Counted from the first letter of the stretch, positions 35,701 to 43,547 are shown. The stretch: DNA of 64,000 nucleotides from CAZYSK01 sp964649415 (GCA_964649415.1 CAZYSK010000002.1:1-64000), one strand, 5' to 3'. Numbers and translations are program-made. Notes: a model not told the origin generated them from the letters alone.

Positions 35701-36813
35701 GAAGCCGAGCGGGGCATGCCGGGGCTGCAGAGGATAGAACAGGCACGAGAAGCGAGCCGACCCTTCCGCCTGATCCTGCTGGACAGGGCGATGCCGGGAA
35801 TAGATGGCTTTGCCCTGTTCCAAAGGATTCGACAAGCAGACATCCCAACAGATCACATCGTGATGATGCTCGACGCTGCCCACGTACACGAGGGCCTGGC
35901 TCGCTGCCACGATTTGTGCGTCGCCAATTACGTGACCAAGCCGGCGAAACAGTCAGAGCTTCTGCAGGCCGTTGTGACAGCCTGCGGACCAGCGCGGCAC
36001 GTCGACGGATTCGAAAGGAAGCCCGAGGCCAGCCCGTCGCCCACCGTCCCGCGGCACAGTTTGCACATCCTGCTCGCTGAAGACAACCTCGCAGCCCAAC
36101 TGGTGGGCAGAAAGGCCCTGGAGAAGAACGGGCACACGGTAGAGGTGGCAAGCAGCGGCCTCGAAGTCCTACAGATGCTGAGGGACGGGCAATTCGACAT
36201 CGTCCTGATGGACGTTGAGATGCCCTACATGGACGGATTGGAGGCCACGCGAGCCATCCGAGAACAAGAGGCCGAGTCCGGTCAACACATCCCCATCCTG
36301 ACGGTGACCGCCTACGCCTCAAGCGAGGATAGAGAGCGCTGCCTGGAGGCTGGCGCAGACGGCTACCTCTCCAAACCGGTGAGTCCCGAAAGCCTCAGTG
36401 CAGCGATCGAACTCTTCCTGCCAACAGATAGGGAACACACCAGCACATCGCCGGTTGACCTAGATGACGCCCTGGAGGCAGTCAGTGGAGACAGGGAACT
36501 GCTGCTTGAGGCCGTCGGCCTGTTCCTGGAACACGATTATCCCAGGCACCTGGAGGAGTTGGAAAAGGGCCTGGCACGGCAAGACGCGCAAGTGGTCAAG
36601 AAAGCAGCGCATGGCATAAAAGGCGCTGTGGGCAACTTCGGGGGTCGCACGGCCTACGAAGCAGCTCTGTGCCTTGAGACAATGGGGCGTATGGACGATC
36701 TCAGCGACGCGCAACGCGCGCTGGAAGAGCTGGCGACAGAGATGAAGCGGTTCGCCGCCTTCTTCCACAGCCCCAGTTGGAGTGAGAGCTCCTTGGAACC
36801 GACCGCCGCCTAG
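32707..36813 (+). CDS. Giant hybrid kinase REC-GAF3-HK-REC-REC-Hpt
   Basis: 1368 residues. N-terminal receiver (about 1-175) swollen by two family B repeats, with Asp in VIILDLSS and Lys in CVTKPF retained; three GAF domains (about 190-340, 360-505, 540-700); HisKA with His733 (RMSHEIRTPIHG); HATPase (IDNAIKFTEQG, DTGIGIP, GTGLGLT); a receiver with LILLDRAMPGID; another with IVLMDVEMPYMDG; Hpt with KKAAHGIKGAVGN. No membrane segment. It is the last large sensor before the ArlH gene and probably relays to the regulator at 36851. Confidence 0.92.
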   Translation: MGNRDQVLIISGDKATRDRLRAALAPLGHGVAVAENGQSALKTLQNTDRRHPAGTDSGSATSAMSATATVSTVIILDLSSPAPNGMETLKCIRENRKEAETIVLTTDASQEPADIDPDRLRSAASADIMPAGCRRSTGRASAIGAMRLGTYACVTKPFQDEAIRSAVERALDRQHLKARLAAIQDLSLEMALTLEVDQVAETVLDFAGRVLQFQHGGLWLIDEEQGELCRLKARGLEQEKSPTLPLDGQKGITVAAARSGEPLYVPDTHEDPRYVAAGAAGRSEMAVPLKIDERVIGVLNVEDIGVDAFDAEDVKSLSAVAAQAAVAIERARLYEKTQREIVERKQAEKALQQRTCELALVNRAGQTLSSTLDLDEILITVLEEVRHLLGVVASSVWLVDPETEGLVCRQATGPSSETVRGWRLAPGEGLAGQAACTGQTIVVPDALADERHSRGVDQETGLALRSILTVPLQAKQKVIGVLQVVDAEADRFNPADLRLIEPLAATAATAIEHARLFEHAQQEIAERKRAEEALRHRVAFEKIVTTIATYFIHLPPTEIDNGINHALQAIGEFTGVERGYVFMLSETGMQMHNTHEWCATGAKPCIHNLKDRPVDFPTWWTGKLRWHETIHIPSVSDTPSAANVKAIWGAQPIKSIIAVPMVYGKSLVGFLGFNSEKAEKPWIEDDARLLKTVGEVFVSAHVRMQAEQALQEAKEAAEAANQAKSEFIARMSHEIRTPIHGIIGMAELVRDTDLTREQHEYVSLIKSSADSLLDVVNDILDFSKIEAGQLELEMIEFDLQATIEQSAELMAPRAQKKGLELVCRIPPQLPTMLVGDPGHLRQVLLNLIDNAIKFTEQGEVVLQVESGSEGQQRVELHFSIRDTGIGIPIAKQEIIFDPFHQADGSTSRRYGGTGLGLTISQQLVVLMGGRIWVESHLGAGSTFHFTLRMNKQTRARRAQASLARAADLQGMRALVIDDNATSRLVLREMLTHWGMAVSEAERGMPGLQRIEQAREASRPFRLILLDRAMPGIDGFALFQRIRQADIPTDHIVMMLDAAHVHEGLARCHDLCVANYVTKPAKQSELLQAVVTACGPARHVDGFERKPEASPSPTVPRHSLHILLAEDNLAAQLVGRKALEKNGHTVEVASSGLEVLQMLRDGQFDIVLMDVEMPYMDGLEATRAIREQEAESGQHIPILTVTAYASSEDRERCLEAGADGYLSKPVSPESLSAAIELFLPTDREHTSTSPVDLDDALEAVSGDRELLLEAVGLFLEHDYPRHLEELEKGLARQDAQVVKKAAHGIKGAVGNFGGRTAYEAALCLETMGRMDDLSDAQRALEELATEMKRFAAFFHSPSWSESSLEPTAA
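32843..32905 (+). repeat. Family B repeat inside a receiver domain (first)
   Basis: GGACCGCCGGCATCCTGCCG, GCACGGACTCTGGGTCCGCG; encodes DRRHPAGTDSGSATSAM, the same peptide as in the CheR-TPR linker. Confidence 0.88.
33044..33133 (+). repeat. Family B repeat inside a receiver domain (second)
   Basis: CCGACCGTCTGCGGTCGGCT and ATGCCGGCAGGATGCCGGCG inverted repeats, in frame, encoding DRLRSAASADIMPAGCRRS. Confidence 0.88.
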
Positions 36814-36850
36814 ACATGAGGGAGTTCATCTTGACTCCAGGAGTAAGAAC

Positions 36851-37501
36851 ATGGATCGGAATGCACGCATCTTAGTGGTTGACGACAACCGTTCTATCGT
36901 ACGGCTGATTGAAGCCCTCTTGCAGAAGGAGGGATTCACGGTCCTCACCGCCTTCGATGGCCTGGTGGGACTGCGGAAGGCGCAGGAGGAAAGGCCTGAT
37001 CTCGTCATCCTGGACATCATCATGCCCAAGATGGACGGCTACGAGGTCGCTCGCCTGCTACAGGCCAACCCAGACACTGCCACCATACCGCTGCTTATGC
37101 TCACCGTCAAGGGACAGGTCGATGACCCCAATCTTGACAGTGAGGCCATCGAAACCGGCATCCGAGAGCAAATGGACGGCTACGAGGCAGGAGCGACGGA
37201 GTTCCTCAACAAGCCAATCAAGGCGAAGGAGCTGCTGCATCGAGTGAAAACCCTGCTCTGGTTCGGTCACCTCCCAGTGGAGGAAACCCCCAGTGCGGCG
37301 GATGAGAATCAGGGCAGCGCCTACGCCGAGGATGTGGCGGGCGTTGCGGACGTCGCGGACACAGAGTCCGTGCCGGCAGGGATGCAACGGATTGGAACAA
37401 TCCGCCGGATGCCGTCCGACCGCTGCGGTCGGCACCGTCTGCGGTCGGCAACATCCGGGCGGTCCATTGTTCGTACGCCCGGTGAAGCAGGAGGCAAGTG
37501 A
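36851..37501 (+). CDS. Response regulator with repeat-derived C-terminal tail
   Basis: 216 residues. Receiver with Asp52-region LVILDIIMPKMDG, LMLTVKG, and EFLNKPIKAKELLHRVKTLL then WFGHLPV, matching the paralogue at 32252-32686. After that point about 65 further residues (ADVADTESVPAG, RMPSDRCGRHRLRSATSG) come entirely from family B repeats, so the gene has been extended through inserted DNA until its stop at 37499-37501, which overlaps the ArlH start by one base. This is the receiver closest to the motor genes. Confidence 0.88.
   Translation: MDRNARILVVDDNRSIVRLIEALLQKEGFTVLTAFDGLVGLRKAQEERPDLVILDIIMPKMDGYEVARLLQANPDTATIPLLMLTVKGQVDDPNLDSEAIETGIREQMDGYEAGATEFLNKPIKAKELLHRVKTLLWFGHLPVEETPSAADENQGSAYAEDVAGVADVADTESVPAGMQRIGTIRRMPSDRCGRHRLRSATSGRSIVRTPGEAGGK
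37333..37490 (+). repeat. Family B repeat cluster at the 3' end of the regulator gene
   Basis: At least four inverted units: GCGGACACAGAGTCCG, GGATTGGAACAATCC, CCGACCGCTGCGGTCGG and CCGTCTGCGGTCGG, ending GGGCGGTCC. Longest family B array of the window. Confidence 0.88.
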
Positions 37502-38577
37502 TGGCCGCAGGCGAGAAGAACAAGAAAAAGATACTGGTGGTCGAGAGCAATCCTCAGTTGATAGATCTGGTCCGATATCCCCTCGAGGACGAAGGGCACA
37601 CGGTCTTCACGGCCAGCGACGGTCCGGAAGGACTCAAGCAGGCCGTGAGAACACAACCTGACCTCGTTCTCGTGGGCTTCAAGCTCCGCAGTATGAAAGG
37701 GAGCTCCTTTGCCCGACGCCTGCGCAAGGACCCGGTCACGGATCACGTGCCCATCGTTATGCTCGCCGATGAGAACCAGCTAGAGGATCTGAATATCGGC
37801 CCACGCTCGGCCGTCGACGATTTCCTCATCCGGCCCTTTAGCGCGGTGGAATTGGTGACCAAGATCGGCCCTCTCCTGGCCAGCCGTGACGACACAGACG
37901 CGTTGATCTCCACCGGGAACGGGGAACTCGACAGCAAGATGGGCGGGGGAATCCCCCTGAAATCCTTGACTTTGATCGAGGGGGATTCAGGCGCAGGCAA
38001 ATCTGTGCTTTCCCAGCAGATGATGCACGGATGCCTGGATGATGGGTACAAGCTGTCACTCTTCACCAGCGAGAACACCGTGAAAAGCCTGGTCAAGCAA
38101 ATGCGGAGCCTGAACCTGGATATCACAGACTATCTGCTCCTGGACAAGATTCGGATATTCCCGATCGAGACGTCCAGCCTGGGCCAGGAGGGCCCCTCTA
38201 TCTTGATGCGAGCGATGAAAGATCAGAAGGGACGCGACATGGTGTTCGTGGATTCTGTCACCACGACGATCCCCCTTTGCTCCGATACGGAGGTGCTGGC
38301 CTTTTTCGAGACGGCCAAGAGGCTCTGCGCAGACGGCACCACCGTCGTCATCATCGTTCACTCCCACGGCCTGACGCGAGAGATGCTCATCCGCATCCGC
38401 TCCCTGTGCGACGCGCACTTCCAAATGCGCACCGAGGAGGTGGGAAACAAGCTGGTGAAGACCTTGGAAGCCACGAAGGTAAGGGGAGCTGAGCAATCGA
38501 CAGGCAATATCGTCAGCTTTGAGGTAGAGCCGGGTTGGGGAATGCGCATCATACCGATCAGCAAGGTGCGAGGCTAG
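37501..38577 (+). CDS. arlH: ArlH with N-terminal pseudo-receiver domain
   Basis: 358 residues. Residues about 8-130 have the receiver pattern (KKILVVESNPQLIDLVRYPL, FLIRPFSAVELVTKI) but each key residue is replaced: acidic pair is Glu-Ser, phospho-Asp is Gly (LVLVGFKLRSMKG), Thr is Ala (VMLADE), Lys is Arg. Residues about 140-358 are a KaiC/RecA-like domain with Walker A GDSGAGKS (161-168) and Walker B MVFVDSVTT, followed by HSHGLTREM, matching ArlH/FlaH. ArlH binds ATP and docks to ArlI at the motor base. The extra domain is absent from archaeal ArlH of usual length (about 230 residues). ArlI follows 3 bp later. Confidence 0.85.
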   Translation: MAAGEKNKKKILVVESNPQLIDLVRYPLEDEGHTVFTASDGPEGLKQAVRTQPDLVLVGFKLRSMKGSSFARRLRKDPVTDHVPIVMLADENQLEDLNIGPRSAVDDFLIRPFSAVELVTKIGPLLASRDDTDALISTGNGELDSKMGGGIPLKSLTLIEGDSGAGKSVLSQQMMHGCLDDGYKLSLFTSENTVKSLVKQMRSLNLDITDYLLLDKIRIFPIETSSLGQEGPSILMRAMKDQKGRDMVFVDSVTTTIPLCSDTEVLAFFETAKRLCADGTTVVIIVHSHGLTREMLIRIRSLCDAHFQMRTEEVGNKLVKTLEATKVRGAEQSTGNIVSFEVEPGWGMRIIPISKVRG

Positions 38578-38580
38578 GCT

Positions 38581-40257
38581 ATGGGGACACACCTAGAACT
38601 GCCGTTCACAATTGACGACTCCGACAACGGCAGAGGCCAGGATGCTCAAGTCCTGCTTCCCAGAAAGCTGCAGAAAGCATGCGATGAAAACCCGTCTCTC
38701 GCCGAGTACATGCGTCGCCTCCCGGTTGACGAAATCGGCGTTCCCGACTACTACCCCAAGCTTTCGAGGAGGCTGAAGGACCTGGAGGAGCGCAACCTCA
38801 TTTATCCCACTGAGGAAGGCCTCTTCGTCCACATCTACCCAGACCCGAGTGCAGAGAGGGACCTTTACATCCCGATAGAGCCTCACACGACAGTCAACCT
38901 GGAAGACATCGTGCCCGAGGTGGAGAAGAGGCTCCTGGAGTGGGCCGAGGAAATCGGCGCGGCAGAGACCAAGGAGGACAAGACGGAGAAGCTCCTGGCA
39001 GCCACGGATCAGATCGTATCCACCAACGGCGCAAGTGGAAAAGTCAAGGTGACACCGGAGCAGATGGAGGCACTCAGATACCTCCTGGTGCGGGACAAGA
39101 TAGGCTTTGGACTCCTCGCGCCGTTGCTCCTGGACCCCAGCATCGAGGACATAAGCTGCAGTGGTACAGGCCACATCTTCATCGAACACAAGATCTTCAA
39201 TAGCCTCGAAGCTGCCATCACCTTCTTCAACGAAGAAGAACTGGACGAATTCGTGATCTGGATGGGCGAATGGATCAAGAAGCCGGTCACGGTCCGCAAC
39301 CCCATCGTGGACGCGACCCTTCCCGATGGATCGCGCATCAACATCGTCTACGGGACTGACGTCTCCAGGCGAGGGAGCAACTTCACAATCCGCAAGTTCG
39401 CCGGTACCCCCCCGAGCATCATGCAACTCATCGAATGGGGGACATTGGACTACATGATGCTCGCATATCTCTCCTTCGTTCTGGAGGAGGGCATGAACCT
39501 GTTTGTCGCAGGGGCAACGGCATCTGGCAAGACGACCACGATGAACGCCATCACCACCTTCATCCTTCCTGATAAGAAGATCGTGAGCATAGAGGACACG
39601 CCGGAACTGCAAGTCCCCCACAAGAACTGGATTCGAGAAGCGACCCGAGGGTCGGGCAAGGAGAAGACAGGCAGTGAGGTCGGCATGTTCGATCTCCTCA
39701 AAGCGGCCCTGCGCCAGCGCCCCGATAGGATCATCGTCGGCGAGATCCGCGGCGAGGAGGGAGCTATCGCCTTCCAGGCGATGCAAACGGGACACGGGGT
39801 GATGTCCACCTTCCACGCCGGATCCGTCGCCAGGCTGATCCAGCGTCTGTCCGGTGCCCCCATCAACATCCCCAAGACCTACGTGGACAACCTGGAGGTA
39901 GTGCTCATCCAGGCAGCCGTGAAGGCTCCCGGCAGCATGGGTCTCGTGCGCCGGGTGACCAGCATCAACGAGATCGTGGGATACGATGCGGCTTCGCAGT
40001 CCTTCTCCTTCATCGAGTCCTTCCGATGGAATCCGGCAAACGACACCTTCGAGTTCCCCGGCTATATGAACAGCTATCTTCTGGAGGAGAAGATCGCCAT
40101 CAGGCGAGGCATCCCGCCTTTCAAGAGGAAAGCGATTTACACACAGCTCAAGAGAAGAGCGAAAATCTACCAGCGACTCCATCAGGAGAGGAAAGTGACG
40201 GATTTCAATGAAGTCTTCCGGGTCCTTGCAGAAGCGCATCGCCAAGGCCTTCTCTGA
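38581..40257 (+). CDS. arlI: ArlI archaellum motor ATPase
   Basis: 558 residues. N-terminal domain (about 1-180) and a type II/IV secretion ATPase core with Walker A GATASGKTT (311-319), Asp box VSIEDTPELQVPHKN, Walker B RIIVGEIRGEE and His box TGHGVMSTFHAGS. DLLKAALRQRPDRIIVGEIR is typical of FlaI. In archaea this hexamer powers both archaellin assembly and rotation. It is flanked by ArlH and ArlJ in the archaeal order H-I-J. The C-terminus overlaps arlJ by 50 bp. Confidence 0.93.
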   Translation: MGTHLELPFTIDDSDNGRGQDAQVLLPRKLQKACDENPSLAEYMRRLPVDEIGVPDYYPKLSRRLKDLEERNLIYPTEEGLFVHIYPDPSAERDLYIPIEPHTTVNLEDIVPEVEKRLLEWAEEIGAAETKEDKTEKLLAATDQIVSTNGASGKVKVTPEQMEALRYLLVRDKIGFGLLAPLLLDPSIEDISCSGTGHIFIEHKIFNSLEAAITFFNEEELDEFVIWMGEWIKKPVTVRNPIVDATLPDGSRINIVYGTDVSRRGSNFTIRKFAGTPPSIMQLIEWGTLDYMMLAYLSFVLEEGMNLFVAGATASGKTTTMNAITTFILPDKKIVSIEDTPELQVPHKNWIREATRGSGKEKTGSEVGMFDLLKAALRQRPDRIIVGEIRGEEGAIAFQAMQTGHGVMSTFHAGSVARLIQRLSGAPINIPKTYVDNLEVVLIQAAVKAPGSMGLVRRVTSINEIVGYDAASQSFSFIESFRWNPANDTFEFPGYMNSYLLEEKIAIRRGIPPFKRKAIYTQLKRRAKIYQRLHQERKVTDFNEVFRVLAEAHRQGLL

Positions 40258-41692
40258 AGATATATCGAGTTTCAACCTATTCTACCAGCTCACGTACATG
40301 GCCGCGACCGCAGCCGCCGGTATCTCGAGAAATCGGGTCTTCCGGCTTGCCCGGGAGCTAGCCAATCCTGCAGCTCAGTACTTCCAGCAGATCAACGAAC
40401 TGGTCGAGAGCCTGCGCCTCAACTATCCAGACGCCTGCCGTATGGTCGGCCAGAGTGTAAAGTCACCACACGTCAAGAACTTCTTGCTCCGGCTCTCGGA
40501 TTCCCTTCGATCAGGCGAACCGTTGGCTCCCTACCTGGCACGGGAGGCAGATATCCAGGGAGAAGAGTACGAAAACGAGTACGAGCGCGGTCTGGAGAGC
40601 TTGAAGAAATGGAACGACGGTTACACGGCAGTCACGGTGTCAGTGGCGCTTATCGTGATCGTCAACATCGTCTCGACGATGATCTACGACATGGGCACCC
40701 CCACGATGTTGGGCATGGTGATGACAGCGGCCGCGGCGGGCTTTGGAGTGGCCTGGGTGATAAGCAGGGCAGCACCGCAGGAAGTGAGGAACGTGCCACT
40801 GGCCGAGGGTTCCCAGGAGCAACGCCTTGCTCGCAAGCTCTTCCTCATCCTAGCACCCCTGACGGTGGTGGTCAGCGTCTGCCTCATCATGCTGGAGGTG
40901 GAAACAGGATGGGTTGCGATCGTGGCGGCCCTCCTCCTGGCCCCCATAGGGGTCGTGATGGCGATAGGCGAGGGCAAGATGAACAAGAAGGCTACAGAAG
41001 TCAGCCCTTTCCTGCGCTCTCTGGGAGGCACAGCGACCTCGAGAGGTACGACACTCAAGGAAGCCCTGAACCATATCAAGATAGATTCCTTTCCCACATT
41101 GCAGCCCGACATAAGACGGCTCATACTACGTCTCAACGCCTTCGGCAAGCCCCGACTCTGCTGGCAGTTGTTCGGGACTGAGACAGGCAGCAAGCTGATA
41201 GATCAAACCACGGACATCTTCTTCGAGGCGGTGAACCTGGGAGGTGACCCAGAACGAGCGGGCATTCTCTCTAGCGAATTCGCTATGAGAACCACACTGC
41301 TGCGGGCCAAGATCGAGGGTATCTCCGCCACCTTTGTGTGGCTGACCATCGTCATGCACAGCGTACTTTCGGCGCTGATGATATTCCTTTTGGGAATTAT
41401 GCAAGAGTTCACCGCCATGATGGAACAGGCGATGGCGGGTCTACCCCAGGCGGATGAGTCAATCGGAGGGATCTCGCCAGACATGTTCATGTTCGGTGCA
41501 CCGAGGCTCTCGTTCCTGGAGCTGGTAACGACGGGTATGGTGATCCTGCTCGCCTTCATCAACGCTTTCGCTATGGTATCTAGCGAGGGATCACACCTGC
41601 TCAAGGGCTGCTTCTACGTGTCCATTTTGTTGTTTGTGTCCGGCGTGAGCTTCCTCGCTGTCCCGCCGTTAGTACACTTGATCTGGTTGTAG
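40208..41692 (+). CDS. arlJ: ArlJ archaellum membrane platform protein
   Basis: 494 residues. Two T2SSF-like halves, each with a cytoplasmic helical bundle (LRLSDSLRSGEPLAPYLARE; LRSLGGTATSRGTTLKEALN) and membrane helices near residues 140-185, 215-260, 385-405, 435-455 and 465-490, consistent with FlaJ/ArlJ (usually about 550 residues). It is the polytopic base on which ArlI acts. Start ATG 40208 lies inside arlI, suggesting coupled translation. Confidence 0.9.
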   Translation: MKSSGSLQKRIAKAFSEDISSFNLFYQLTYMAATAAAGISRNRVFRLARELANPAAQYFQQINELVESLRLNYPDACRMVGQSVKSPHVKNFLLRLSDSLRSGEPLAPYLAREADIQGEEYENEYERGLESLKKWNDGYTAVTVSVALIVIVNIVSTMIYDMGTPTMLGMVMTAAAAGFGVAWVISRAAPQEVRNVPLAEGSQEQRLARKLFLILAPLTVVVSVCLIMLEVETGWVAIVAALLLAPIGVVMAIGEGKMNKKATEVSPFLRSLGGTATSRGTTLKEALNHIKIDSFPTLQPDIRRLILRLNAFGKPRLCWQLFGTETGSKLIDQTTDIFFEAVNLGGDPERAGILSSEFAMRTTLLRAKIEGISATFVWLTIVMHSVLSALMIFLLGIMQEFTAMMEQAMAGLPQADESIGGISPDMFMFGAPRLSFLELVTTGMVILLAFINAFAMVSSEGSHLLKGCFYVSILLFVSGVSFLAVPPLVHLIWL

Positions 41693-41699
41693 GAGAGCT

Positions 41700-42719
41700 A
41701 TGGCAATAGAACAGTTGGAACGGGAAGATCTACACTTCGCCTCACAGGAACTCGACGAGGTCGCCCCCGAGCCAGGCGATCTTGGCCTTGGCTTGGCCGG
41801 CAGCCCAGCAGGTCACGAGAGCCCATGGCAGGAGCTTGTGAGCTCATTCAGCGATCTCGTGCACAACCGGCGCTTCCTCTTTGGGCTGAGCTTCGTGGGC
41901 GGGCTATTCCTGGGCTGGCTGGTCATCGGCTGGTGGCTCTGGCCGGTGAAGTGGACCAACTCGGATCCCTGGCAACTCAGTCAGAAGCATCAAAAGACAT
42001 ACATCAGCCTGGTCGCGGAGAATTACTGGTGGACGAAGGACCTGCAGCGGGCCCGGGACGCCCTGGCAGGCTGGGATGACGATGCCGTGACCGCACTCGT
42101 GAACACAATGGAGCGCGAGGCGTCCAGCACTGAGGCGCGCCAGCAATTCAAAGCACTGGCAGAGGCTCTGGAGATACCCACCGCAGCGGAAAGACTGTGG
42201 GCATCTCTCCTAAGCGAGAAGATCATATTCCTGAGCGCCATCTTGTCAGGGCTGCCGCTGGTCGCTGCAGTCGTGCTCGGTGTTTCCTCACTCGTGCGGA
42301 GCCAAACACCGCGGGCTGAGGGGCTCGTGGCTGCAGATGAACTGCTGGCAGAAGCGGTCGAAGCCATGCTGGCTGAAGAAGAAATGCTGCTAGAGGATGC
42401 GCTACCGGAAGGCGATCAAGAGCAGGAGCAGCAGGAGGAAGAGGACCGGCTAAGCGAGAAGGAGAGCGCCGAGGCAGAAGAGGAAGAGGCGAAGAACGAA
42501 GAGGAAGAAGAAGACGAGTTCGAGGAAGACGAAGAAGAGGAAGAGGCAGAACCCTGGGTACAGGATCTGGTCTCCCTGATGCTCGACGAAGACGACACGG
42601 AGTTTTCGACACTCGAGGCCTTCTGCAAGACGTTGCCAGATGTGGACGTGTCTGCGCTCTTGGATCGCTGCATCGAGACAGCGGACCAACTGCACAAGGG
42701 CCGCTTCGCCACCGGATGA
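41700..42719 (+). CDS. Two-TM protein with highly acidic tail, archaellum-linked, unknown
   Basis: 339 residues, 7 bp after arlJ. TM1 at about 58-82 (FGLSFVGGLFLGWLVIGWWL), a 90-residue intervening domain with YISLVAENYWWTKDLQRARD, TM2 at about 178-202, then a tail from about 235-285 that is almost only Glu/Asp (EEEEEDEFEEDEEEEEAEP) and a short final helical domain. No family was recognised. The location between arlJ and the prepilin peptidase indicates a part of the machine; an inner-membrane clamp or a cation-handling or docking element are possibilities, none shown by the sequence. Confidence 0.8.
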   Translation: MAIEQLEREDLHFASQELDEVAPEPGDLGLGLAGSPAGHESPWQELVSSFSDLVHNRRFLFGLSFVGGLFLGWLVIGWWLWPVKWTNSDPWQLSQKHQKTYISLVAENYWWTKDLQRARDALAGWDDDAVTALVNTMEREASSTEARQQFKALAEALEIPTAAERLWASLLSEKIIFLSAILSGLPLVAAVVLGVSSLVRSQTPRAEGLVAADELLAEAVEAMLAEEEMLLEDALPEGDQEQEQQEEEDRLSEKESAEAEEEEAKNEEEEEDEFEEDEEEEEAEPWVQDLVSLMLDEDDTEFSTLEAFCKTLPDVDVSALLDRCIETADQLHKGRFATG

Positions 42720-42784
42720 GGACTCGTGACAACGATGTCTGACCGTCTGTCTACGCTCCGGGAAAACTCGGGGGAGGCGCAGCC

Positions 42785-43513
42785 GTGATTGTCCTGTGTG
42801 GCTTGGCCGGACTGCTGGCAGGGAGCCTCCTCAACTGGATCAGTCCCTACACGCTACGTTTCACTGCCCGCGGTGCGGATCTCGCGTCCGATGCGCGTGC
42901 GCGTCCCGCGTTCGCCCTGTGGCACATCCTGAAGACGTTCACCCATCCCAGCTCGCGCCGTCACAAGGAATGCGGCCAGAGGCATAGCCGAACAGACGCG
43001 GCCGTCGAGCTGTTCACGGCCTTGCTCTTTGCCTACCTCTGGGCACGCTTCGGGTTATCCTGGAAGCTATTGTGGATGGCCCTGACAGGTTCCTTCTTCG
43101 TGCTCATCGCCATCGACGACCTGAGATACCGGCTGGTTCCGAACGCGCTGGTCTACCCCGCCGCAGCGGCGACTCTGACCCTCCAGTTAGTGATCCCCGG
43201 ACAGCGCCCGCTCAACGCCCTCCTCGGCGGTGCAGTGGGACTAGCGCCCTTCCTGCTCGTGGCCCTGTTGAAGCCAGGGGAAATCGGCGGCGGCGACGTC
43301 AAGCTGGCCGCCCTGATCGGATTGATGGTCGGCTTTCCCTCGGTGTTCTGGGCGCTGCTCCTGGCTACCGCGGCGGGCGGCATCACCGCGGTTCTGCTGC
43401 TCCTCACCGGTCGCTGGGGGCCCAAGAGCCACATCCCCTATGCCCCCTTCCTCTGCCTGGGAGCGATGTGCTGCCTCATGTGCCCCATTCCTATCCCGGC
43501 ATTCGCCCTCTAG
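42785..43513 (+). CDS. Type IV prepilin / prearchaellin peptidase (A24 family)
   Basis: 242 residues, GTG start. Polytopic (about seven helices) with the two catalytic aspartates in FVLIAIDDLRYRLVPN and GGGDVKLAALIGL (GxGD type). Length and N-terminal LLNW..Y segment follow bacterial PilD-like enzymes; the Cys-rich loop and methylase function are not evident, the N-terminal domain having only one Cys near HKECGQ. It is placed to cleave the three archaellins (KDESG/ITALE sites) and perhaps ArlF/G. Confidence 0.92.
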   Translation: MIVLCGLAGLLAGSLLNWISPYTLRFTARGADLASDARARPAFALWHILKTFTHPSSRRHKECGQRHSRTDAAVELFTALLFAYLWARFGLSWKLLWMALTGSFFVLIAIDDLRYRLVPNALVYPAAAATLTLQLVIPGQRPLNALLGGAVGLAPFLLVALLKPGEIGGGDVKLAALIGLMVGFPSVFWALLLATAAGGITAVLLLLTGRWGPKSHIPYAPFLCLGAMCCLMCPIPIPAFAL

Positions 43514-43547
43514 CTAAGTTGCACCCACAGGCCATCCTGCACCGGAT

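Noticed and set aside
38581..41692. Tad or type IV pilus ATPase and platform instead of ArlI/ArlJ
   Set aside because: The H-I-J order, the ArlH gene, archaellins with archaeal signal peptides and F/G-like proteins favour the archaellum; TadA-type neighbours are missing.
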